64,000 nucleotides of DNA from CAZQVN01 sp964596775 (GTDB lineage: Bacteria > Eisenbacteria > RBG-16-71-46 > JABDJR01 > JAWXBZ01). The position numbers were made by a program, and so were the translations under genes. The notes under the pieces were generated by a model. That model worked only from the letters and a program-made list of their open reading frames with translations. It searched no databases and was not told the origin of the DNA. Shown in pieces: positions 36,740 to 43,081 of the stretch. The stretch covers positions 186,001-250,000 of the forward strand of contig CAZQVN010000001.1 of assembly GCA_964596775.1 (NCBI GenBank), in the 5' to 3' direction. Positions within the stretch are counted from its first letter, which is position 1; each line of letters begins with the position of its first letter.

Positions 36740-37158
36740 TCGAACAGCTGCCGGCCGTGAACGCGGTTCTCAACAGCACCAGCGCGCTGTTTCTGACCGC
36801 CGGCTATGTCTTGATCCGCCGGAGGAACGTGCCCGGGCACCGCTTCTGCATGATCGCCGCGGTCGTCGTGTCCGCGCTGTTTCTCGTCTCGTATCTCACG
36901 TATCACTTCCATGCCGGATCGACGCGCTTCGCCGGCACGGGGTGGACCCGGCCCGTCTACTTTTCGATCCTGCTGACGCACACGGTCCTGGCCGCGGCCG
37001 TTCCGTTCCTGGCGCTGATCACGCTCGTGCACGCGCTGCGCGACCGCATCGACCGGCACCGGCGCATCGCCCGCTGGACGCTGCCGATCTGGCTCTACGT
37101 CAGCGTGACCGGCGTGCTCATCTACCTGATGCTGTACCGGATCTGGCCGAACCGGTAG
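36736..37158 (+). CDS. DUF420 membrane protein (oxidase-associated)
   Basis: 140 residues with four membrane helices. The family signature is present: LNSTSALFLTAGYVLIRRR, HRFCMIAAVVVSALFLVSYL, YHFHAG and a late HTVLAAAVPFLALITL with RHRRIARWTLPIWLYVSVTG. DUF420 proteins occur with oxidase assembly genes and include CtaM-like factors. Histidines in YHFHAG and ILLTHT could bind copper or heme. The TTG start overlaps the SCO stop (TTGA). Confidence 0.85.
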   Translation: MIEQLPAVNAVLNSTSALFLTAGYVLIRRRNVPGHRFCMIAAVVVSALFLVSYLTYHFHAGSTRFAGTGWTRPVYFSILLTHTVLAAAVPFLALITLVHALRDRIDRHRRIARWTLPIWLYVSVTGVLIYLMLYRIWPNR

Positions 37159-37172
37159 GAACGCGGGGGGGG

Positions 37173-37236
37173 AAAAACTGGAAGAGGCGCCTCCCGGGGG
37201 GGCGGTGATCTTCGCTGCAACGGCGCGCTCTTCCAG
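37173..37236 (-). terminator. Possible terminator at the end of the envelope operon
   Basis: On the minus strand CTGGAAGAG (37228-37236) pairs with CTCTTCCAG (37078 is not part; arm is 37178-37186) across a loop of about 41 bases and is followed by TTTTT. The long loop makes this weaker than the other terminators, although inner GC-rich pairing is possible. Confidence 0.4.
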
Positions 37237-37247
37237 CAGGGCAAACG

Positions 37248-37892
37248 TCAGGGGGTGTTCGTCTCCGGTTTTCCGTCCGGCACCGCGGCGTGCGTGGCTT
37301 CCGACAGGGGAACGCGCTTCAGAATGGACACGACGACCCGGCGTTCCTTCGCGTTGTCGTCGCTCATCCCGGAGCGTCTTTCCTCGCCGTAGCTGACCGC
37401 GGCAAAGCGGCTGAGCTGGCCGGGGGCCCGGTCGGCAAGGTAGCGCAGGACGCGCATGGCCCGGCGCTGGCCGAGCTCGTAGTTGTAGCGATCGGGTCCG
37501 ACCCGGTCGGTGAATCCGTAAATGTCCACGATCGACTCCGGCTGGTTCTGGATTTCCCGGGCGGCCTGGTCCAGCACGCCCTTCGCCTCGCCGGTCAGGT
37601 TGTCGCTGTCGAACGCAAAGTGGACCGTGTGGGTGGCCGTCTCCTTCAGTCCGACTTTTCCGAGCGCGATGTCGCGCGCTTCGGACGCGGATCCGACCGC
37701 GGATTCCGCGCGGGCCAGAGCGTCCGCCGTGGAGTTCCTGAGATCGGCGGTGGTCCGGTTCAGCTCGTCGATGCGCGCCTCCTGCGCGGACACCCGCTCG
37801 TCGATCCGGCTGTTCACGTACCCCTTCGTGGCGCATCCCGACAGGATCAGGAGTGCGGACACGGCGGGCACGAGAAAATTGCGACTGGTCAT
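37248..37892 (-). CDS. OmpA/Pal-like lipoprotein with coiled coil
   Basis: 214 residues. The lipobox LILSGC gives a lipoprotein. A charged helical segment follows (SRIDERVSAQEARIDELNRT to ALARAESAVGSASEARD), probably a trimeric or dimeric coiled coil like Lpp. The OmpA-like peptidoglycan-binding domain then has VHFAFDSDNLTGEAKGVL, DIYGFTDRVGPDRYNYELGQ and RRAMRVLRYL, with AKERRVVVSI at the end. It tethers the outer membrane to peptidoglycan. GGAAAGGACA precedes the ATG. It is the last gene of a four-gene minus-strand envelope group. Confidence 0.88.
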   Translation of the reverse strand: MTSRNFLVPAVSALLILSGCATKGYVNSRIDERVSAQEARIDELNRTTADLRNSTADALARAESAVGSASEARDIALGKVGLKETATHTVHFAFDSDNLTGEAKGVLDQAAREIQNQPESIVDIYGFTDRVGPDRYNYELGQRRAMRVLRYLADRAPGQLSRFAAVSYGEERRSGMSDDNAKERRVVVSILKRVPLSEATHAAVPDGKPETNTP

Positions 37893-37908
37893 GACTGTCC
37901 TTTCCGCC

Positions 37909-39234
37909 TTATCCCAGGCTCATGTTCGTCAGGACAAGAACCTGGGTGCTCGCATTGAGCTCCACGGCCGTCTGCCCGACAAGAATGGTTTCCGCGATGT
38001 TCCGGGTCTCGGTGAAGAACGTCGAGTAGGCTCCGACCAGCGCGGTTGTCGATGCCGCTTCCTCGACGTTCTTCAACAAGGTGTCACGGGGACCGTTGGC
38101 TCCATTGATCGAGAGATCCGCCGCGGCGATCAACGCCGCGTGCGCGTCCAGGACCCCCTTGAACTCGGCGATGGCCGCGTCGTGATAAGCGACGAAGGCG
38201 GATTCGATCGCACCGGCGGTCAGGGCCGCCCGGATCGACGCGACGAGGCTTGCGCCGCGGCTCTCTATGAGCGCCTTCTGCGATGCGCTCGCTCCGACCG
38301 TCACCCACTGGGCCGCCACGGCCCGCGCAATCAGTTCGGCACGGATCAGGGCCGATCCCCGGATCGCCGCGAGTTTTCCGGCGGCGGGCCATTCGGCTGC
38401 GGCCATGACGAAGGCCCGGGCCGAGGCCTCGCGAATCCGTGCGAGGGCCGCCACGTCCACACCGGCCTCCTCGTACACGGCGACGACGGCGGAAACATGA
38501 TGCCGGGCCGCGGCAGCCAGCGCGGCTTCGTTGCCGTTGGCGACCAGCATCTCGGCGTCGAATGCCGCCCTCGCCTCGGCCCGGCCCGCCGCGATCGCGG
38601 ACAGGCCGGCGCCGGTCACGTTGAGGGGGGGATCGCCGAGCAGCGTGATCCGGATCGTGGCTTCCGATTCGAGGGCCGCCGCGACCCGCGCCGGCGTGAC
38701 CGCGCCCGTTACGACGGACGCGGCGAGCTCGGCGGAAACGTATTCCGCGACGTCCGCGAACGTCACGATCCCCTGTGTTCCCCGGGCGACGATCTCGATG
38801 TACACGTCCGCCTCGGCGGTGGTTTCCACGTTCATCGGCGGTGACTGAACGGTGGTGCCGTGATTCACTTCGGCACTGACCACCGCCTTGAGGATCAGCG
38901 GGTCGGTGGCGGCCACCAGCACCAGGTTCCTGGTGCGGTTCTGTGTCGTTTCGATCGTGAACTCACCGGAAGCGCCGGCCTGGACCGATTTCAGCGAAAC
39001 GACTTCCAGGGTTCCGCCCGCGGCAATGCGGTTCAGGGTGACGGTTTCGGCCCCGAAGGTGGACGGCGCCGGAATCCCGGCGGATGCCGTTCCTCCGGCG
39101 TCCACGCGGCCACGAACCCATGACGTGTCTTCCGGCTTCGTCGCATCATTTCCGCAGCCGGCCACGAACAGGCCCGCCGCCAGGAGTACGAGGTGAGGTA
39201 TGCGGCTTGCAGCGGTTCGTTTTCCCGCAGGCAT
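37909..39234 (-). CDS. Large lipoprotein with helical repeat region
   Basis: 441 residues. The lipobox LFVAGC is followed by a beta-rich domain of about 100 residues (SWVRGRVDAGGTASAG, NLVLVAATDPLILKAVVS). From about residue 150 the protein is alanine-rich and helical (AALESEATIRITLLGD, ARAAFDAEMLVANGNEA). I do not recognise the family; the first part resembles a carboxypeptidase-regulatory-like fold. GGAGGATC precedes the ATG at 39234; a second in-frame ATG at 39255 has none. It lies between two OmpA-like lipoprotein genes, with gaps of 16 and 35 bases, so a structural envelope role is likely. Confidence 0.68.
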   Translation of the reverse strand: MPAGKRTAASRIPHLVLLAAGLFVAGCGNDATKPEDTSWVRGRVDAGGTASAGIPAPSTFGAETVTLNRIAAGGTLEVVSLKSVQAGASGEFTIETTQNRTRNLVLVAATDPLILKAVVSAEVNHGTTVQSPPMNVETTAEADVYIEIVARGTQGIVTFADVAEYVSAELAASVVTGAVTPARVAAALESEATIRITLLGDPPLNVTGAGLSAIAAGRAEARAAFDAEMLVANGNEAALAAAARHHVSAVVAVYEEAGVDVAALARIREASARAFVMAAAEWPAAGKLAAIRGSALIRAELIARAVAAQWVTVGASASQKALIESRGASLVASIRAALTAGAIESAFVAYHDAAIAEFKGVLDAHAALIAAADLSINGANGPRDTLLKNVEEAASTTALVGAYSTFFTETRNIAETILVGQTAVELNASTQVLVLTNMSLG

Positions 39235-39269
39235 CGGCAGATCCTCCGTTTCCAAAGTTCAGCGCCGCT

Positions 39270-39800
39270 TCAGGATTCCGAGATGACCCAGATTTCCACG
39301 CGACGTTCCTGTTCCATCATCACCGGCTCCGTGGATTCCGCCCTGGAAAACAGGGAGCCGAAGCTCGACATTTCAAAGACATCCGGAGAGAGGCCGTGCC
39401 CGACCAGGCAGTCACGGACCTTGCGGGCCCGCTCGAGGCCGAGAGTTTCGGCTTCTCCGCGATGGGTGTAACCGACGAGGAGGACGCGATCGGCGCCCCT
39501 CGACGCGAGCACGGCCGCCGCATCCCGGCAGACGCCGCTCCCTTCGCGGCCGAACGAGGTGCTTCCCTCCAGGAACGTCACTTCGTTCAGCCGGTATTTC
39601 GGTGTCCGCGACGGGGCCGGAACCGGCTGGGCGGAGTGATTCCAGCTGTTTTCCCGCGGCGACAGGAGCGTCGAGCCCTCCGGTTGCGGCGTATTCGCCG
39701 TCGTCTGCGACATCGGACTACGCGTTCCGGACGTGCAGGCCACGAGAGCCAGCAGGAACAGAACGGCGATACATTTCAGATAGGCATGCGATGAGTTCAT
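39270..39800 (-). CDS. Second OmpA-like lipoprotein
   Basis: 176 residues. The lipobox LALVAC is followed by a serine, proline and threonine-rich linker and an OmpA-like domain: RLNEVTFLEGSTSFGREG, VLLVGYTHRGEAETLGLERA, RKVRDCLVGHGL and EQERRVEIWV. The domain is compact and lacks the classical NxxLSxxRA string, which here reads TLGLERARKVRD. Two cysteines (in SGVCRDAA and VRDCLVGHG) may form a disulfide. GGGAGA precedes the ATG at 39800. It lies 100 bases after the barrel gene and 35 before the large lipoprotein gene. Confidence 0.8.
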   Translation of the reverse strand: MNSSHAYLKCIAVLFLLALVACTSGTRSPMSQTTANTPQPEGSTLLSPRENSWNHSAQPVPAPSRTPKYRLNEVTFLEGSTSFGREGSGVCRDAAAVLASRGADRVLLVGYTHRGEAETLGLERARKVRDCLVGHGLSPDVFEMSSFGSLFSRAESTEPVMMEQERRVEIWVISES

Positions 39801-39900
39801 GGTGCGTCTCCCTTGCCCTGAGCCCTGCGGGGAACCTCCATTCCATGGGCGATTTCCCTCGCGCGGAACGCCGGTCCGCCCGGAGCCGGCGGCGGAGCGA

Positions 39901-40470
39901 TCAGAAAACGATGGCCAGCCCGAGTGACGTCGTCCAGTAGTCGGGATCCAGGTGGTCGAGATCCCCGAACTCGGTTTCGATGTCTCCCATGAAGACGTAG
40001 CGGCCGTTGAGATCCACTCCGACTTTCGGGCTGACCGGCACGGTGAGCCCGCCGCCGAGATGCACGCCGAAATCCTGGGACGTTTCGTTGTCGATTCCGA
40101 GCGCGTCGTTGTAGTCCAGGGTCGTGTTGTACCAGCCGACGCCGCCACCGGCGTAAAGAACGGGAACGGGCGCCAGCCACAGCGAGGCGGTGATCGGCCA
40201 CTGCCGGACGTCGAGGTTGCCGTTCAGCCGCTCCTCGTTCCGGTAGGACACGCCGATTTCCGACTTCAGGAACGGGGCGAGATTGCCGCGCAGCGCGAGC
40301 CCGCCGAACAGTTTCGCGTCATGGTTCCCCTCGGTCGGCTTCGTCAGTCCGAGCTGGGGAACGACCTCTCCGGCCGAAGACGGCGGAACGGTCAGGCAGG
40401 AGAACAGTGCGACGGCGGTAACGGCAATTATCAAAAAGGCGCACCTCGGCGCCTGAAGAATCCGTGACAT
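39901..40470 (-). CDS. Outer-membrane beta-barrel protein
   Basis: 189 residues: a signal peptide (FLIIAVTAVALFSCLTVPPSSAG) and an eight-strand barrel pattern with alternating residues, glycine and tyrosine turns (LFGGLALRGNLAPFL, VLYAGGGVGWYN, DFGVHLGGGLTVPV, LDPDYWTTSLGLAIVF) and a terminal phenylalanine typical for BAM recognition. Similar to OmpX/OmpW-like barrels. GGGAGGT eight bases before the ATG decides the start. It is the first gene of the four-gene minus-strand group and sits behind the sigma-54-like promoter and terminator-bearing leader. Confidence 0.82.
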   Translation of the reverse strand: MSRILQAPRCAFLIIAVTAVALFSCLTVPPSSAGEVVPQLGLTKPTEGNHDAKLFGGLALRGNLAPFLKSEIGVSYRNEERLNGNLDVRQWPITASLWLAPVPVLYAGGGVGWYNTTLDYNDALGIDNETSQDFGVHLGGGLTVPVSPKVGVDLNGRYVFMGDIETEFGDLDHLDPDYWTTSLGLAIVF

Positions 40471-40650
40471 GATCCATACCTCCCGATGAGCGCCCCAACC
40501 GGAGCCGGAGGATTTCCGCGGCGGAGAATTCCTGAAGAAAAAAGGACCTCGCGGACCGAACTCCTGCGGAGAGCAGAAAACCCCAGGCGTTGATTGAGAC
40601 AGGTGCCCGGTGCCGCGATGGCCCTGGTGGGGCTGTGTCGTTAGTTTCAG

Positions 40651-40687
40651 GAAAAAACCCCAGACCGGGCCGGCCGTTACAGTCTGG
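40651..40687 (-). terminator. Intrinsic terminator or attenuator in the leader of the barrel gene
   Basis: On the minus strand CCAGAC (40682-40687) and GTCTGG (40660-40665) form a stem whose loop contains GGCCGGCC, followed by GG and TTTTTT (40652-40657). A further CCCAGA at 40716-40721 could also pair with the 3' arm. The hairpin starts about 40 bases after the transcription start expected from the sigma-54-like promoter and 180 bases before the ATG. Confidence 0.5.
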
Positions 40688-40739
40688 CCGCTTAGACGTT
40701 CCAACCGACCCGAATCTGGGCTGTCCGTCGGGAGGCTTT

Positions 40740-40755
40740 TGCAAGACGGATGCCA
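40740..40755 (-). promoter_or_regulatory. Sigma-54-like -24/-12 promoter facing the minus-strand envelope operon
   Basis: The minus strand reads TGGCATCCGTCTTGCA. Against the consensus TGGCAC-R-N4-TTGCW it matches ten of twelve defined bases, with the invariant GG and GC correctly spaced. Transcription would start near 40728, giving a leader of about 258 bases to the barrel ATG at 40470. Confidence 0.6.
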
Positions 40756-40808
40756 GATGCCGGAACGCGATTTTCCGGGCCCCGGGGCGTTGCTGCGGGG
40801 TGGAAGTC

Positions 40809-40851
40809 GGTAATAATTACCCTGTTCAGGGCAGAATGATCGGGTAATAAT
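40809..40851. promoter_or_regulatory. Palindromic repeat, candidate enhancer (UAS) for the NtrC-type regulator
   Basis: GGTAATAATTACC (40809-40821) is a 6-bp inverted repeat around one base. A second half site GGTAATAAT lies at 40843-40851, so identical 9-mers are 34 bases apart. The pair is 80-125 bases upstream of the minus-strand start and 110-155 upstream of the plus-strand one, the usual distance for sigma-54 enhancers. This region (40471-41034) holds no supported gene. Confidence 0.5.
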
Positions 40852-40934
40852 GTCGCGGTGGACAAAACGTCCCTGTGGATGACGCTTCCGCCATCTTCTT
40901 GCCGCCTAACCGTTTCGGCCATCAGGCCGGTCTC

Positions 40935-40950
40935 AGGCACGGATCTGGCG
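40935..40950 (+). promoter_or_regulatory. Sigma-54-like promoter facing the plus-strand barrel gene
   Basis: The plus strand reads AGGCACGGATCTGGCG, matching nine of twelve defined consensus positions, with GG and GC in register and a perfect GGCACG. Transcription would start near 40962, about 73 bases before the ATG at 41035. It is weaker in the -12 half than the opposing element. Confidence 0.42.
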
Positions 40951-41034
40951 TTGGCTCGGGGGCGTGGTTCACCGCGAAACAGCGACCCGTCCCGATCGGG
41001 AGCGGGTCCTCGACCATAACAAGGAGGGTGACTG

Positions 41035-41559
41035 ATGAAGGCCATGAAGACCATGGGAACGGTGATGTTCCTTGCCGCCACGCTCTGGGCCGGTACGGCG
41101 GCCGCGCATGTTCCGCCGGCCAGCACCGAACTGAACTGGAGGCTGGGAATTCTCGACTACGACTCGGGAAGCAGCGAGCTGCTGCTCGGTGTGGACGTGG
41201 CCCGCAATCTGAAGCAGGGCAACTGGGGTGTAGAGGGGAGTTTCGGCCTGGCGCTCGGCGACAATTTCAAGGGCTACCTGGTCCACGGCAACGGTGTCTA
41301 CAACTTCGAGGTGGCTTCCTGGGAGAAGGTCGTGCCGTTCCTCACGGCCGGCGTCGGCATCCACTCCTTTTCCCCCGATGCCGGCGACGGGACCACGGAC
41401 CTGGCCATCAACTTCGGCGGCGGCGCCAAGATCTTCATGACGGAGCGCCTCGCTCTCCGCGGCGACGTCCGGGACAACGTGATCTTCTTCGACAACAACA
41501 CGACCCACAACCTGTCCCTTTCCGGGGGCCTGACCTGGTTCTTCCGTTCCGATATGTAG
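41035..41559 (+). CDS. Small outer-membrane beta-barrel protein
   Basis: 174 residues. A signal peptide ends near AGTAAAHVP, followed by an eight-strand barrel-like pattern: LNWRLGILDYDSGSSELLLG, WGVEGSFGLALGDNFKGYLV, VVPFLTAGVGIHSF, LAINFGGGAKIF and a last strand LSLSGGLTWFFRSD. Similar to outer-membrane beta-barrel proteins of unknown role. AAGGAGGGTG precedes the ATG. It shares the putative sigma-54 control region with the minus-strand barrel gene and is followed by a hairpin and then the NtrC-type regulator gene. Confidence 0.8.
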   Translation: MKAMKTMGTVMFLAATLWAGTAAAHVPPASTELNWRLGILDYDSGSSELLLGVDVARNLKQGNWGVEGSFGLALGDNFKGYLVHGNGVYNFEVASWEKVVPFLTAGVGIHSFSPDAGDGTTDLAINFGGGAKIFMTERLALRGDVRDNVIFFDNNTTHNLSLSGGLTWFFRSDM

Positions 41560-41565
41560 GTGACG

Positions 41566-41595
41566 CGCCGTCCCGGCTAACGTACCGGGACGGCG
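41566..41595 (+). terminator. GC-rich hairpin after the barrel gene
   Basis: CGCCGTCCCGG (41566-41576) pairs perfectly with CCGGGACGGCG (41585-41595) around CTAACGTA. No T-run follows, so termination is not assured. It separates the barrel gene from the response regulator gene. Confidence 0.5.
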
Positions 41596-41635
41596 GTTGC
41601 TCGCCGGCCGTCGGGCCGGGTCTGGAGAGTTCGTC

Positions 41636-43081
41636 TTGAGTCCCAAGGCTGTGTCGCAATCGGATCGTTCGGCGTACCGTGTTCTCGTCGTCGATGACGA
41701 GGAGCACACGGCCGCCGGACTCTGCGAACTCATCCAGCGCTGGGGATACCAGTGCCGGTCCGCGTCCGGCGTGGCCGCGGCCCTGGAGATGTGCGGGGCG
41801 TACACCCCGCACATTTTTTTGTCCGACCTGATGATGCCCGGCCAGGACGGGATGGAGTTCATGCGGATCGTCCGGGAGAAGTACCCGAACGCCGAGTTCA
41901 TCCTGCTCACCGGTCACGGCACGATCGAGAACGCGATCGAGGCCATGCGTGAGGGGGCCTACGACTACCTCACGAAACCCTACAACCTGGAAAAGTTGCG
42001 CGTGGTCCTCGAGCGGGTCGTGGAGCGGGTATCCGACCGCGAGGAGATGCACCGCCTCACCTGGGACCTCGCCGAGCAGGGGCGGTTCGGGCGGCTCATC
42101 GGGCGCGCCCCCGTCATGCAGGACATCTACCGGGTTCTCGGACAGGCCGCGCCGAGCACCGCCTCCGTTCTGATCACCGGGGAGAGCGGCACGGGCAAGG
42201 AAGTGGTGGCCCGGACTCTCCACGACAAGAGCCACCGGCGGAACCGTCCGTTCGTGGCCGTGAACTGCGCGGCCATTCCCCACTCGCTCCTCGAAAGCGA
42301 GATCTTCGGCCACGAGCGGGGTTCGTTCACCGGGGCCACGAACGCCCGGGAGGGGTGTTTCGAACAGGCGCACACCGGAACGCTTCTGCTCGACGAAATC
42401 GGCGAGATGACGCCGGAGCTTCAGGCAAAGCTGCTCCGCGTTCTCGAGGAACGGGTCGTCCGGCGGGTTGGAGGCAAGCAGGAGATTCCGGTGGACGTGC
42501 GGTTGATCTCCTCCACGAACGTCAACGTGGAAAGGGCCATCGCGGAGGGGAAATTCCGCGAGGATCTCTTCTACCGGCTCAACGTGCTGACCGTGCACCT
42601 TCCCCCGCTTCGCGAACGCCGCGAGGACATCCCGCTGCTCGCCCGGCATTTCCTGGCCGACCTGACGAAGGCGGGCGGCAACTCGACGCTCAGGGACTTC
42701 ACTCCCGCCGCCCTGGGGGTCCTGCAGGCCCACGCCTGGCCGGGCAACGTGCGGGAGCTGAGGAACGTCGTGGAGCGGGCCACCATCGTGGCCGCCGGAC
42801 CGGCCGTGGACATCGGCGACCTCCAGGGACTCGGCCGCGCCGGCACGGATTCCGCAACCCCGGCCGTCGCCACGCCAGGAAGCCAGCCCGGCGACGAACC
42901 CTCCGCGTTGAACGTCACGGTTTCCGTCGGGACAACCGTCGAGGAGGCGGAGCGAAAACTGATCGAGGAAACCCTGAAGAGCACGCGGGACAACAAGACG
43001 CGCGCCGCGGAGATCCTCGGCATCAGCACGAAGACGCTGCACAACAAGCTCAAGAAGTACCTGCGGGACCGGGACAGGTGA
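41636..43081 (+). CDS. NtrC-family sigma-54-dependent response regulator
   Basis: 481 residues. The receiver domain has the acidic pair in VVDDEEH and phosphorylatable Asp64 in LSDLMMPG, with the Lys in YLTKPYN. The AAA+ domain has Walker A GESGTGKE at about 182, the sigma-54 contact loop GSFTGA at 229 (GAFTGA variant with serine), Walker B LLLDEIGEM and an arginine-finger region FREDLFYRLNV. The C-terminal Fis-type helix-turn-helix is NKTRAAEILGISTKTLHNKL. It activates sigma-54 promoters when phosphorylated. The TTG at 41636 is backed by GGAGAG. It overlaps its kinase gene by four bases and lies beside the best sigma-54-like sites in the window. Confidence 0.95.
   Translation: MSPKAVSQSDRSAYRVLVVDDEEHTAAGLCELIQRWGYQCRSASGVAAALEMCGAYTPHIFLSDLMMPGQDGMEFMRIVREKYPNAEFILLTGHGTIENAIEAMREGAYDYLTKPYNLEKLRVVLERVVERVSDREEMHRLTWDLAEQGRFGRLIGRAPVMQDIYRVLGQAAPSTASVLITGESGTGKEVVARTLHDKSHRRNRPFVAVNCAAIPHSLLESEIFGHERGSFTGATNAREGCFEQAHTGTLLLDEIGEMTPELQAKLLRVLEERVVRRVGGKQEIPVDVRLISSTNVNVERAIAEGKFREDLFYRLNVLTVHLPPLRERREDIPLLARHFLADLTKAGGNSTLRDFTPAALGVLQAHAWPGNVRELRNVVERATIVAAGPAVDIGDLQGLGRAGTDSATPAVATPGSQPGDEPSALNVTVSVGTTVEEAERKLIEETLKSTRDNKTRAAEILGISTKTLHNKLKKYLRDRDR

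Noticed and set aside
41586..41601. Sigma-54-like match CGGGACGGCGGTTGCT just before the response regulator start
   Set aside because: It matches 10 of 12 positions, but most of it is the 3' arm of the perfect hairpin at 41566-41595, which explains the sequence. Autoregulation remains possible but is not claimed.
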